A stretch of DNA of 64,000 bases from JAFDVL01 sp963794955 (GTDB taxonomy: Bacteria; Acidobacteriota; Blastocatellia; RBC074). Shown here one piece after another: positions 38,272-46,734 of the stretch. The notes below the pieces were generated by a model. It was not told the DNA's origin, ran no database searches, and saw nothing but the letters and a program-made list of their open reading frames with translations. The DNA lies in contig CAWCGF010000019.1 of NCBI GenBank assembly GCA_963794955.1, positions 124,001-188,000 of the forward strand. The letters run 5' to 3'. The position numbers were made by a program, and so were the translations under genes. Numbering within the stretch: the first letter of the stretch is position 1; each line of letters opens with the position of its first letter.

Positions 38272-39385
38272 CTCGCGCAGGAAACTCCTGGCGTTGCGGC
38301 AGGTCGTTCAAGTGCTCTTGCACCAAAAGTTGAGCTTGGACATCTGGTTCCTCCGTGGTTGTTTGCCTCTGACGTTGTGCGGCTTCCAAGCGCGCAAGCC
38401 GTGCCAGCCGCAATTGCGCCCCTTGCTCCGAAGTGACTTTCAGTGGCGCTCGCTCGCTGACAAAGGCGATTTGTCGCGCGAGGGCGAATATTAACTGGAG
38501 TTCGTCCGGTGTGTAAGGCTGCGCGGATTGTTTGGGTCCCAGCGCCAGCAATCCTAATATGCGATGATTTGATCCGGTTAGCGGCCACAGCGCCTGTGCC
38601 TGCAATGCTACGAGCCAGGCGTTTTCTGTTGCTGTGAGACCCGGGAAATGCGGCAACGGAGCCTGGAGCGGCAGCGGGTCTTTTGCAAATAATGCTTGGA
38701 GCGGAAAGTTGGCTGGCAAATGAGCGGGCGGATTGAAAGCCTCCGCCGCAAAGTGATAATCGGTCAGCGCGGCTTCGGTAAAAAGCAGGCCGATGTGCTG
38801 TGGATGCCAAGCCTCATTGATCGTTTGAATTGTGCGGCGCGCTACTTCCGGCAGGTCATGGGACGTTTTGATGGCATCCAGCCATTCCCCTAAAACATGT
38901 TCCCGCTGATGCAGTTCCAGAAAGAATTGACGGTCAATCCAGGGACTAAGTCGTGCTTGAAAAAGCAGGCAGACGGCAGACAAGGCTACCAGCGTCAGGA
39001 ACGCCCAATTGGCCCTGAAAATTTCTGGCAGCGAATGCTCGGTATCCAAAGCCAGCACCCAAAACAATCGTAATGCAGGTAAGATGAGCAAAAAACATAA
39101 GACGCTGGGGCTAAACATCCCATGCACCACGCGGCGCAGCCCAACAACGGGATAGCGAAAGAGCCTATGGCCAACGAGCAGCAAGAGTAGCAACCCTGCA
39201 CCAACGGCTGGCCAACGCCAGTACTGTAAGTAGGTCGTTTGGGACGTAGGGTTGAAAACCACCACTAACAAAATCGCTCCCACTGCCACGAGCAGGGCGT
39301 CAAGCACTCGCTTGAGCCGACGCGCATGCTGCGGATTGGGCAAAAGAAGCCGAAGATTTTCTGGGGAAGAAGGGGCTTTCATCAA
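38264..39385 (-). CDS. Membrane protein with GAF-like sensor domain
   Basis: 373 aa. N-terminal half has four likely transmembrane helices (about 30-160). Then comes WIDRQFFLELHQREHVLGEWLDAI, a linker typical of acidobacterial sensor proteins, and a GAF-like domain (about 190-330). The Gln/Arg-rich tail has no kinase or phosphatase domain. Probably a signalling component that works with a partner. The final residues overlap the ArsC-like gene, so the C-terminus may be distorted by the same suspected indel. Confidence 0.7.
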   Translation of the reverse strand: MMKAPSSPENLRLLLPNPQHARRLKRVLDALLVAVGAILLVVVFNPTSQTTYLQYWRWPAVGAGLLLLLLVGHRLFRYPVVGLRRVVHGMFSPSVLCFLLILPALRLFWVLALDTEHSLPEIFRANWAFLTLVALSAVCLLFQARLSPWIDRQFFLELHQREHVLGEWLDAIKTSHDLPEVARRTIQTINEAWHPQHIGLLFTEAALTDYHFAAEAFNPPAHLPANFPLQALFAKDPLPLQAPLPHFPGLTATENAWLVALQAQALWPLTGSNHRILGLLALGPKQSAQPYTPDELQLIFALARQIAFVSERAPLKVTSEQGAQLRLARLARLEAAQRQRQTTTEEPDVQAQLLVQEHLNDLPQRQEFPARVG

Positions 39386-39524
39386 TACACTTTCTCACCT
39401 TCATCGGGCTATCGCTCCGCTATGTTTACAAGTTTTGCCGGTGCTTTCCAGAGAGAAACGACTTAACGCCAAAACTCTACCACGAATGCTTTTGCCGCCC
39501 CAATCACAACGGGCAGGTGAGAAA

Positions 39525-39559
39525 ACAAAAGCCATTGCGCGCTTAGCAATGGCTTTTGT
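39525..39559 (-). terminator. Rho-independent terminator
   Basis: Stem 39525-39538 with 39546-39559 (14 pairs). On the minus strand it is followed by a T-rich stretch (TTTTGTTTTC). It lies just past the stop of the secreted protein gene at 39582. Confidence 0.85.
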
Positions 39560-39581
39560 GGTTAGGAATTGCGGCAAAAAT

Positions 39582-40217
39582 CTAGCCTTCAGTTTTGCCA
39601 ATTAAGGTGATTCCCAGCGCTAGTCCGCTCACCTTTACTTCCAGCACGACGTGACCTTCTTCGGTTTTGAGAACTTTGGGGAACCCGTCTTTCGCCGCTG
39701 CTGGAAGCAGGCTCCAAGGCGAAGGATGCCCGCTGCCCGCCGCTTTCATGCTGAGCTTAATAGTTTCAGCGGCAGGGATGGTTTTCGGGTCTTTGTCTTC
39801 GTCGGGCAGGCAAAGCAAGAAAAAATCGCGTGTCGGTGAGACACCGAGATGCGCGCCGTTTTCCAGAATCAACGCAAAACGCATCGTATAGAATCCCGCC
39901 TTAGTCGCCTGACCGCGATAGTCCGAAGTATTGGCGGGGAAGTGAATCACGCCCATGAATGAGCCTTCAGGAACATGGCCGAAATTGGCACCCATCACTT
40001 CTTTGCCAGACGCCTCTACTTTTTTCGCCAGCCAAAGTTCTGCAATCGTTTTTCCGTCTTCGCCAATGACACGCCAGCCTTTTTCTTCGACGGCAGTTTT
40101 GATTGCCTCTGCCACGCTGGCTTCGGTGAGCGCACCCGTAGCTTCGACTTTCAAGTCAGCCGCAAGAACCGGCACGATGACGAACAGGGAAATTGCAAGG
40201 AGTAAAAATCGAATCAT
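39582..40217 (-). CDS. Secreted protein of unknown function
   Basis: 211 aa. Clear signal peptide (MIRFLLLAISLFVIVPVLA). No catalytic motif recognised. The mature part is beta-rich with ANFGHVPEGSFMGVIHFP and YTMRFALILENGAHLGVSPTRDFFLL. This resembles small periplasmic proteins seen in acidobacterial genomes, but I cannot name a domain. It has its own terminator downstream. Confidence 0.75.
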   Translation of the reverse strand: MIRFLLLAISLFVIVPVLAADLKVEATGALTEASVAEAIKTAVEEKGWRVIGEDGKTIAELWLAKKVEASGKEVMGANFGHVPEGSFMGVIHFPANTSDYRGQATKAGFYTMRFALILENGAHLGVSPTRDFFLLCLPDEDKDPKTIPAAETIKLSMKAAGSGHPSPWSLLPAAAKDGFPKVLKTEEGHVVLEVKVSGLALGITLIGKTEG

Positions 40218-40237
40218 CCAAACCTCTTGGTTGGGAA

Positions 40238-40327
40238 CAGTACGGCGAGAGAGTGTTCAGAGTTCACGCTTCACTGTACTAATGCCTACACGCTGAAGCG
40301 TGAACTCTGAAGCTTTTGCCGTACTGT
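40238..40327. repeat. Nested inverted repeat
   Basis: Outer arms 40238-40246 and 40318-40326 (CAGTACGGC and its complement) and inner arms 40256-40273 and 40294-40311 (18 bases, perfect) form a two-tier hairpin between two secreted-protein genes on the minus strand. Confidence 0.85.
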
Positions 40328-40338
40328 ACCAATGTTTC

Positions 40339-41049
40339 TTACTTGGCGAAGGTGCCGATAAAGGCGCTGCGCTTTTCGCTAAGTGTCCACGAAACGCCTA
40401 AGCCTTCGCCTTTGAACGAATCCACTAAGGCTACCGAAGGCATTGCGTGGAGCGTCGCCGCGAGCGGCTCAAAGAAGACATCTTCATGTCCGCAGATGTG
40501 ATCTTTGTCCGACACCAGACGCGTGCGAATCGCGGCAATTTCGCCTGCTTTCATAGTACCGACAATCGGATGCTCGCCGTGATATTCGATTTCCAAACTG
40601 ATCGGCGCGCTCGTCGTTTTCACAATGGTTTCATACAGCTTGCCGCCCATGGCCTGCACGAAGGATTGCAGCGCGGCGCGTTGCTCTTCGTTCGCTTTGC
40701 TGTCAAAAATCAGCATCGCTTTGGCCGGGTACGGATTGTCGTAGTTGCTGCCGAGCGTTGATGCCGCCTTGACGACGCCAACGACACTCAAGCCGTCCAG
40801 TTTGACGCCGTTCCAACTGCCGCCCGCGATGCGCCACGCCATCATGGCCTGATCGCCGACGGTGCCGATTTCGGCATTGGCAAAGCACGCGCCGACCCAG
40901 ACATCGGCATTGCGCGATTCGATGTATTCGCCGTGAATTTGGGCTTCGGCTTTGGAGGCGGCTTTGTGCTTGCTGTGGTCGTTATCATTGGCCAGTGCCG
41001 GAACTACGCCGAGCGCCAGCAAACATAGAATCGTTGAAAATTTACGCAT
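40339..41049 (-). CDS. DUF1326-domain secreted protein
   Basis: 236 aa with signal peptide (about 1-20) and a His/Lys-rich spacer. The DUF1326 domain starts IHGEYIESRNADVWVGACFANAEIG and extends to the end (AMLIFDSKANEEQRAALQSFVQAMGG; PISLEIEYHGEHP). Members are widespread in soil bacteria and uncharacterised; conserved Cys and His (VWVGACFAN, HICGHEDV) suggest metal binding. A hairpin follows the stop. Confidence 0.82.
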   Translation of the reverse strand: MRKFSTILCLLALGVVPALANDNDHSKHKAASKAEAQIHGEYIESRNADVWVGACFANAEIGTVGDQAMMAWRIAGGSWNGVKLDGLSVVGVVKAASTLGSNYDNPYPAKAMLIFDSKANEEQRAALQSFVQAMGGKLYETIVKTTSAPISLEIEYHGEHPIVGTMKAGEIAAIRTRLVSDKDHICGHEDVFFEPLAATLHAMPSVALVDSFKGEGLGVSWTLSEKRSAFIGTFAK

Positions 41050-41062
41050 AGTTGTTACTCCT

Positions 41063-41263
41063 TTATGCTGCTTTGAGTTGCTCTTCAGCGCAACTCAAAT
41101 AAACGCGAATTTCTTCCTGCATCCGCGCAATATCTGCCAAAAAGGCTTTTGACATGGCTTGATAGCTTGAAGGTGAATAGTTTCTTTTCGCTTCAGCCAG
41201 CACGTTTTCAAAAAGCTGAATGCGCTCTAGCATCGCCTCTAATTCAAGATCGTTCTGAATCAT
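41063..41263 (-). CDS. Small helical protein, possible antitoxin
   Basis: 66 aa, predicted all-helical (LELEAMLERIQLFENVLAEAKRNY...AFLADIARMQEEIRVYLS). It overlaps the preceding nucleotidyltransferase-like gene by four bases (ATGA), the pattern of a toxin-antitoxin or two-component accessory pair. No DNA-binding motif is visible. Confidence 0.6.
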   Translation of the reverse strand: MIQNDLELEAMLERIQLFENVLAEAKRNYSPSSYQAMSKAFLADIARMQEEIRVYLSCAEEQLKAA

Positions 41264-41697
41264 ACTAAAACCTCAATAATGCCTCGGCGCATTTTGTCTC
41301 GCTTGGTTTGCCAACCAGTAATCAGGAAATCAATGCTAGCGAAACTATTTCCTTGTGTCACCCAGAAAATACTGGCTCCAAGCTTATTGTGTACTTCGCC
41401 ATTCTCAAAGAGCAATTTTGACTCCTCACCCAGCGTGTTAGGCTCAAAGCCCTCCTTCATAACCAGAAAGACATCTACATCGCTAGGCTTGGGTTTAGCC
41501 GTGATGTAGCTTCCGTAAATGACAAATCTCTTCAATTGACCTGTTGCTTTGGCAACTGTGTAGATATGGATCAATCTTTGCGTCACATCTTGTCGCTGCC
41601 CGGTGCTTGTGCCAAAACGAGTCAGGACTTCATCAAGCGTAGCCTGATGAAGTCCGACCGGCAAATCACCATTGCTTTCAAAATCGGGAATTGGCAT
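41260..41697 (-). CDS. Nucleotidyltransferase-like protein (DUF6932-type)
   Basis: 145 aa. The core RFVIYGSYITAKPKPSDVDVFLVM is the GS...D-x-D motif of minimal nucleotidyltransferases, with a further acidic residue in SIDFLITGW. MNT-type enzymes of this kind act as toxins or antitoxins by adding nucleotides to proteins or tRNA. The start at 41697 (MPIPDFESNG) forms TAATG with the stop of the gene before; the stop overlaps the 66-aa gene by ATGA. Toxin-antitoxin is a hypothesis. Confidence 0.65.
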   Translation of the reverse strand: MPIPDFESNGDLPVGLHQATLDEVLTRFGTSTGQRQDVTQRLIHIYTVAKATGQLKRFVIYGSYITAKPKPSDVDVFLVMKEGFEPNTLGEESKLLFENGEVHNKLGASIFWVTQGNSFASIDFLITGWQTKRDKMRRGIIEVLV

Positions 41698-41984
41698 TAC
41701 GCTACGGTAGCACACGTTTCGATCTTTATGAGATCTGCTGCTCTGACACTAGCGTTATGGCATTTGCGATGCGACGAATCGCAGTCGCCCGGCTCGGCTA
41801 ATTTGCTATCCGGGCCAAGGCAGTTTTGTGTATGCAAACACCAAAACGCGCCGGTGTTGGAGGGCGGCACGGTGTCGTCCTTTTCTGCCCAAATGAACAT
41901 GCCTTTCCAGCGTAAATTGCTGCAAAGGTTTTCGCGTTCCGGGTTGAAGCGATCTGCGTCTACCAGTTCTGCTCTGTTATACAT
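41697..41984 (-). CDS. Small Cys-rich conserved hypothetical protein
   Basis: 95 aa. MYNRAELVDADRFNPERENLCSNLR... is followed by KGMFIWAEKDDTVPPSNTGAFWCLHTQNCLGPD and a Cys-containing tail. I recall similar short proteins in acidobacterial and proteobacterial genomes but know of no function. Regularly spaced Cys suggest metal binding or disulfides. It follows the molybdenum hydroxylase FAD-subunit gene and runs into the nucleotidyltransferase gene by a TAATG overlap. Confidence 0.6.
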   Translation of the reverse strand: MYNRAELVDADRFNPERENLCSNLRWKGMFIWAEKDDTVPPSNTGAFWCLHTQNCLGPDSKLAEPGDCDSSHRKCHNASVRAADLIKIETCATVA

Positions 41985-41998
41985 GTTTGTTCCTCCCG

Positions 41999-42978
41999 TT
42001 AACCAGCGGCGTTTAAAATCGCGCGTTTGACGGCGACTTTGGCCAGTTGAATTTTGTACCCATTGCGGCTCATCGCTTTGGCATTGGCAACTGCTGCCGC
42101 CCCCGCCGCTTCAGCCGTTTCTTCGTTGATAGTTTTACCGACCAACGCTTTGGCTGCCGCTGCGGAATCTATGGGGACTGGCGCTACGTGACCGAGCGCG
42201 ATCTTGGCGGACTTGACGGTTTTGCCATCCAGTTGCAAGGCCACGGAGGCCGTTGCCAGCGGCCAATCCAGGACTTCCCGTTGTCGCACTTCGTAGGTCG
42301 CGCTTTTTACCCCGCTCGCCGCTGGGATCAAAATATCCGTCACGATTTCGTTCGGCGCGAGCGCGTATTCGCGTTCGTTGTCCGACTTCGGCGTGACGAA
42401 GAATTTGTCCGCTGCGATTTCACGGGAACCTTTTGGTCCTGCGACTTTGATTTTCGCCATTAGCGAAATCAAGGCTGGCGCGAGACTAGAAGGGTTCACG
42501 AACTTCGCTTCGCCCTCATTGTCCAGAATCGCATGATAGCGGTTGTCGCCATTTGGCACTAAGGCATTGCCCTTTTCGTCTTTCGCCAGCAAGCCGTAGC
42601 CTGCGCGATAGTACCAGCAACGCGGACGTTGGCAGAGATCGCCGCCGACCGTGCCCATATTGCGGATTTGCGGGCTGGTCACGCCGGAGACAGCTTGCCA
42701 AATCGCCGGATAGCTTTTCTTGATTTGGGAGTTGTCCAGAATTTCCTCAAAGGTCACGAGCGCGCCGAGTCGCAGTCCGTTCGCCGAGTCATCGTGATGC
42801 CTTTCAGTTCCTTGATGTCTTTGATGTTGACGAGGCGTTTGGGGCTGACAACGTAATCTTTCATCAAGCTAAGCAAATCTGTGCCGCCCGCGAGGACTTC
42901 TGCCTCGCCCCATTGATTACCCAGCAGCGCGACTGCCTGCTGAATGGTCGTTGCGTTTGCATACTCAAATTTTTGCAT
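41999..42978 (-). CDS. Xanthine-dehydrogenase-family FAD-binding subunit, one frameshift
   Basis: FAD subunit of a molybdenum hydroxylase. N-terminal MQKFEYANATTIQQAVALL...VLAGGTDLLSLMKDYVVSP (the AGGTDLL FAD loop), then TSPQIRNMGTVGGDLCQRPRCWYY (second FAD motif). A base is missing near 42780: one frame ends ITMTRRTDC, the other resumes NGLRLGALVTFEEIL. Restoring it gives 326 aa. The CQRPRCWYYR stretch is the kind that binds an extra 4Fe-4S cluster in PaoB/HCR-type subunits (two Cys seen here). The 5' end overlaps the Mo-subunit gene by 14 bases. Confidence 0.88.
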
Positions 42979-45145
42979 TGCTCGAACCTCCTTTCTTGCC
43001 CGCGAGTGCGGCTAAGACTTTGTCGGGCGTGAGCGGCAGTGTTGGTACACGCACGCCAATCGCATTGGCTACAGCGTTGGAAATTGCTGCGCCGGGACTG
43101 TTGGTTGGCGGTTCGCCCAGTCCTACCGGCCCGCGTTCGTCATAGCCTTTGCCCGTCATCATGTGAACTTTGAAGTTGCCGATGTCCATTGCGCCCGCGA
43201 GCTTGTAGAACTCCATATTTGGGTTCAGCACGCGGCCTGTGGCGTTGTCCATCACGCGTTCTTCGTAGAGCGAATAGGTCACGCCCATAATCATGGCACC
43301 GAAGACCTGACTTTCTGCCGTCTTCAAATCCATGACCAGGCCGCAATCCTGAATCGCGTAGAAGTTGTTCATCTTGACGATGCCGGTTTCGATGTCTACG
43401 GAAACATCGGCGATTTGCACGCCGCCGACGCCGCTGCTGGAAAGGTCACGGTTGCCTGCTTTGTGCTCGCCGCGTACCGTGATGGGTTGCGAGCCGAGTT
43501 TCGCGCAGGCTTCTTTCCACGTCATACTCTTACTTGGATTGGCGATGACGCGTATTTTGCCATCCACGGCTTCGAGTTCTTCGGGCTTGACACCGAGCGT
43601 GGGCGCGACTTTTGCAAAAAGCTGATTGACGGCGTCCACCGCACCACGCCGCGAGGAGGAGCTAATGCCGCCGACGGTGGTGGAACCGCCCGACGCGCTG
43701 GAGGCCGGATAGCGATTGCTGCCGATGAAAATCTTGACCGCTTCCATCGGGATGCCCATCGTTTCTGCGACGACGATATTGAGGATCGTGATCGTGCCAA
43801 CGCCGAGGTCTTGCGTGCCGCTCTTCAAATCAACGGAACCGTCAGGGTGAATCGTCACATCGCAATTGCTGGCATTGCCGCCGCCGCCCCACGTGTGCAT
43901 CGAAACACCGAGGCCACGCTTGACGGTTTTGGTGCTGCCCGGAGCGCCTTCGCCGCGTGGTCGCCAATTGGCTTTCCAGTTGGATAACTCCATCCCTTTG
44001 TCCAATTCCTGCATATATGTTTCTGCACGTGGAGCAAACATGTTGATGTTCTTTTTCAGGAACTCAATCGGGTCCATCTTGAGTGCTGCGGCCAAATCCT
44101 CCAATGCGCCCATCGTAATCAATGCTAATTGCGGATGCGAAGGCGCACGCCACGCTCGTTGCGGCGCAGTGTTGGTCGAAACAGAGGTGTACTTTGTGCG
44201 GAAATGGGGGATACCAGATTGAAGGCTCAGCATGTACGGCAAAGCTGGCGCGCCCATTCCTGCCACGCCCCCTGTGCCCCAACCTTCTGATTGCCACGCG
44301 GTTATGGTGCCATCTTTCTTCGCGCCGACTTTGACTTTGGCGTACATTGAAGGGCGCGAACCGGCAATCATTAACTCTGCGTCGCGTTCGAGCATGAGTT
44401 TGACGGGTTTGCCTTCCGCCATTTTGGAGACTTTGGCGCATTCGACGCCCCAGCGATCAATCGAAAACTTGCTGCCAAAACCGCCGCCGATAAAGTCCAT
44501 CTTCAAATTGACGTTGCCTGCCGGAATCTCTAACGCTTTGGCCAAATCATTGCCGATAACGGAAACGCCTTGTGTTGACGGGTGAATCAGTACGTTGTTC
44601 GCGTCTGTCCATTCAACCGTCTGGCCGTGTGGTTCTAAACAGCAGTGCGTGATCATCGCATTGCCGTAATAGCCTTCGACCGTGACTTCCGCTTCCGCAA
44701 AAGCTTTGTCTGGCTCACCCTGAGTTCTTTCTGCGGTGGGGCGTTTGTTGGAATCTGGCACTGCCGCCAAGTCTTCTTCCTTGACGACGTGCGGCAGGTG
44801 TTCGTATTCAACCTTGATCGCGCGCAACGCGTCTTTGGCCGTAGGTTCATCTGTTGCCACGACCACCGCGATTTCGTCGCCTGCCCATTGCAACACCGCG
44901 CCGGGGCCTTGCACGATTTTGACGACACGCACGCCGGGCATTTTCTCGGCGGCACTTGTATCAATGCTCAGGATTTTGGCGTTGGCATAAGGCGAGTGCA
45001 GGATTTTGCCGTGCAACATGCCGGGCCGATTGATGTCATACGCGTATTTGGCTTTGCCGGAGACTTTCAGCGGGCCGTCTACACGTGAGATGCGTTTGCC
45101 GATATATTTGCGCTTTTCCGCTTCGGGCCATTTATAGTCAGCCAT
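42965..45145 (-). CDS. Xanthine-dehydrogenase-family molybdopterin-binding subunit
   Basis: 726-aa catalytic subunit. Starts with IGKRISRVDGPLKVSGKAKYAYDI; has the MoCo loops GGGFGSKF and AWRAPSHPQ and the catalytic Glu segment VGLGEPPTNSPGAA near the end. Oxidises aldehydes or N-heterocycles by hydroxylation; the substrate is not predictable. Gene order is FeS, Mo, FAD, with the FeS stop and Mo start meeting at 45145. No XdhC/PaoD-type insertion chaperone is in the window. Likely periplasmic, by co-export with the Tat-tagged FeS subunit. Confidence 0.92.
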   Translation of the reverse strand: MADYKWPEAEKRKYIGKRISRVDGPLKVSGKAKYAYDINRPGMLHGKILHSPYANAKILSIDTSAAEKMPGVRVVKIVQGPGAVLQWAGDEIAVVVATDEPTAKDALRAIKVEYEHLPHVVKEEDLAAVPDSNKRPTAERTQGEPDKAFAEAEVTVEGYYGNAMITHCCLEPHGQTVEWTDANNVLIHPSTQGVSVIGNDLAKALEIPAGNVNLKMDFIGGGFGSKFSIDRWGVECAKVSKMAEGKPVKLMLERDAELMIAGSRPSMYAKVKVGAKKDGTITAWQSEGWGTGGVAGMGAPALPYMLSLQSGIPHFRTKYTSVSTNTAPQRAWRAPSHPQLALITMGALEDLAAALKMDPIEFLKKNINMFAPRAETYMQELDKGMELSNWKANWRPRGEGAPGSTKTVKRGLGVSMHTWGGGGNASNCDVTIHPDGSVDLKSGTQDLGVGTITILNIVVAETMGIPMEAVKIFIGSNRYPASSASGGSTTVGGISSSSRRGAVDAVNQLFAKVAPTLGVKPEELEAVDGKIRVIANPSKSMTWKEACAKLGSQPITVRGEHKAGNRDLSSSGVGGVQIADVSVDIETGIVKMNNFYAIQDCGLVMDLKTAESQVFGAMIMGVTYSLYEERVMDNATGRVLNPNMEFYKLAGAMDIGNFKVHMMTGKGYDERGPVGLGEPPTNSPGAAISNAVANAIGVRVPTLPLTPDKVLAALAGKKGGSSNAKI

Positions 45146-45804
45146 TATCGTCGTCCTCCTTTCCGTTGTGCTGCGACTTGTTTGACGGCTTCACGCAGTC
45201 CGACGTAAGTACCACAGCGGCAGAGATTGCCGCCGAGTCCAAGCCGCATTTGTTCATCGTTTGGATCAGGATATTTGTTGAGCAGCGCGGTGCAGGCAAC
45301 TGTGAATCCCGGTGTGCAGAAGCCACATTGTTGGCCGTCATTATCCACGATGGCTTGTTGCACCGGACTGAGTTTGCCATTGAGTTCCAGGCTCTCCACC
45401 GTGTTGATTTTTCTGCCCTGCGCTTCGATGGCGAGCACGGAGCAGGAATACACTGGTTTGCCGTCCATCAGCACAGTGCAAGCGCCGCACGTGCCACGAT
45501 CACAAACGCGTTTGGCTCCGGTCGTGTCGAGTTCGTTGCGTAATGTGTCAAGTAGGGTGACGCGCGGTTCAACTGTAGCCGCTTGTTTTTTGCCATTGAT
45601 GTCGAGGGTGATCGAAACTTTGTTGGGGCCGTGAATTTTGACGTCTTGTCCGGCGGCTGTGACCGTACGCACGCCGCCCGCCACCAGCGGAACCGACAGC
45701 GCCAGGCCAGAGCCTTTCAGGAAACTACGCCGCGAGAAACCAGAATCATTTTCGGTTTCGGGCTTCACGGGTTTTTCGTCCCCGTCTCTCGTGATGCTAC
45801 TCAT
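45145..45804 (-). CDS. (2Fe-2S) subunit of the molybdenum hydroxylase, Tat-exported
   Basis: 219 aa. Twin-arginine signal SRRSFLKGSGLALSVPLVAGG (about residues 24-45). The plant-type 2Fe-2S domain has CDRGTCGACTVLMDG and the second cluster domain QCGFCTPGFTVACTALL...NLCRCGTY. As in PaoA of E. coli, the Tat signal on this subunit would carry the folded trimer to the periplasm. First gene of the three-subunit operon, divergent from the LolD-like gene. Confidence 0.94.
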   Translation of the reverse strand: MSSITRDGDEKPVKPETENDSGFSRRSFLKGSGLALSVPLVAGGVRTVTAAGQDVKIHGPNKVSITLDINGKKQAATVEPRVTLLDTLRNELDTTGAKRVCDRGTCGACTVLMDGKPVYSCSVLAIEAQGRKINTVESLELNGKLSPVQQAIVDNDGQQCGFCTPGFTVACTALLNKYPDPNDEQMRLGLGGNLCRCGTYVGLREAVKQVAAQRKGGRR

Positions 45805-46007
45805 GCAAGTACCTCCATTAAGTTTGGAAAGGCGATTGATAATTTGTCATGTAATGTTAAGAAGAGCAAAAACGTAACGCCACTGCCCAGCGTTAGAGAA
45901 CAAAATAAAACGTGCAGAAATGATTAAATGCGTGAACCGTTCGGATGGGCAGTATAGCAAGTGCTGAGAATGGTCACAAGGTTGCGGGATATGTTATCTT
46001 CAATGGG

Positions 46008-46712
46008 ATGGTGACATCTATCCCACAGTCAAAAACGCTTGCCCAATCTTTGCTCGAAGCTCAGGCACTAACCAAAATCTATCGCGGTGTTAGCGAAGGC
46101 GTGACCGTCTTTCAGGACCTGGATTTAACTCTCAACAAAGGCGAAATGGTGGCAATTGTCGGCGCGTCGGGGGCGGGCAAATCCACGCTGTTGCACCTGC
46201 TCGGCGGCCTGGATCGTCCGACTTCGGGAACGGTATTATTGGACGGTTTTGACATGTTCAAAAATAGTGAGTTAGAGTTAGCGCGGTTGCGCAATCATCG
46301 CATCGGTTTCGTCTTTCAATTTCATCATCTATTGCCAGAGTTTTCGGCGCTGGAAAATGTTATGATGCCTTTGTTGATTGGCGGGAAAGCGCGGTCACAA
46401 GCGGAAGGCCGCGCCCGTGATCTTTTACAGCGTGTCCGTTTACATTCGCGGTTGGAGAATCGTCCAGGCGAACTATCAGGAGGCGAGCGACAGCGCGTGG
46501 CGCTGGCCCGCGCCTTAGTGGCGGCTCCCGCTTTATTATTGGCTGATGAGCCGACGGGAAACCTGGATCAACGAACGGGCGAAGAGGTTTTTGCTTTGCT
46601 CCGTCAACTCCACGCTGAAGAACAATTGACTTCGATAATCGTCACCCATAATGAACCCCTCGCTGCCACTTGTGACCGCGTACTGCATCTGGCTAGCGGA
46701 AGATTAACCTGA
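46008..46712 (+). CDS. LolD/MacB-like ABC transporter ATPase
   Basis: 234 aa. Walker A GASGAGKST, signature LSGGERQR, Walker B LLLADEPTGNLD, H-loop VTHNEPLA: the LolD/MacB/FtsE group that works with FtsX-like permeases. The start at 46008 (MVTSIPQSK) is preferred; the open frame extends to 45945 without support. No permease is adjacent. The FtsX-like permease at 56 kb could be a partner, but the distance argues for separate transcription. LolD would mean lipoprotein release; MacB-like export is the alternative. Confidence 0.88.
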   Translation: MVTSIPQSKTLAQSLLEAQALTKIYRGVSEGVTVFQDLDLTLNKGEMVAIVGASGAGKSTLLHLLGGLDRPTSGTVLLDGFDMFKNSELELARLRNHRIGFVFQFHHLLPEFSALENVMMPLLIGGKARSQAEGRARDLLQRVRLHSRLENRPGELSGGERQRVALARALVAAPALLLADEPTGNLDQRTGEEVFALLRQLHAEEQLTSIIVTHNEPLAATCDRVLHLASGRLT

Positions 46713-46734
46713 CTCTCCATCGTAGGATTTTTTG

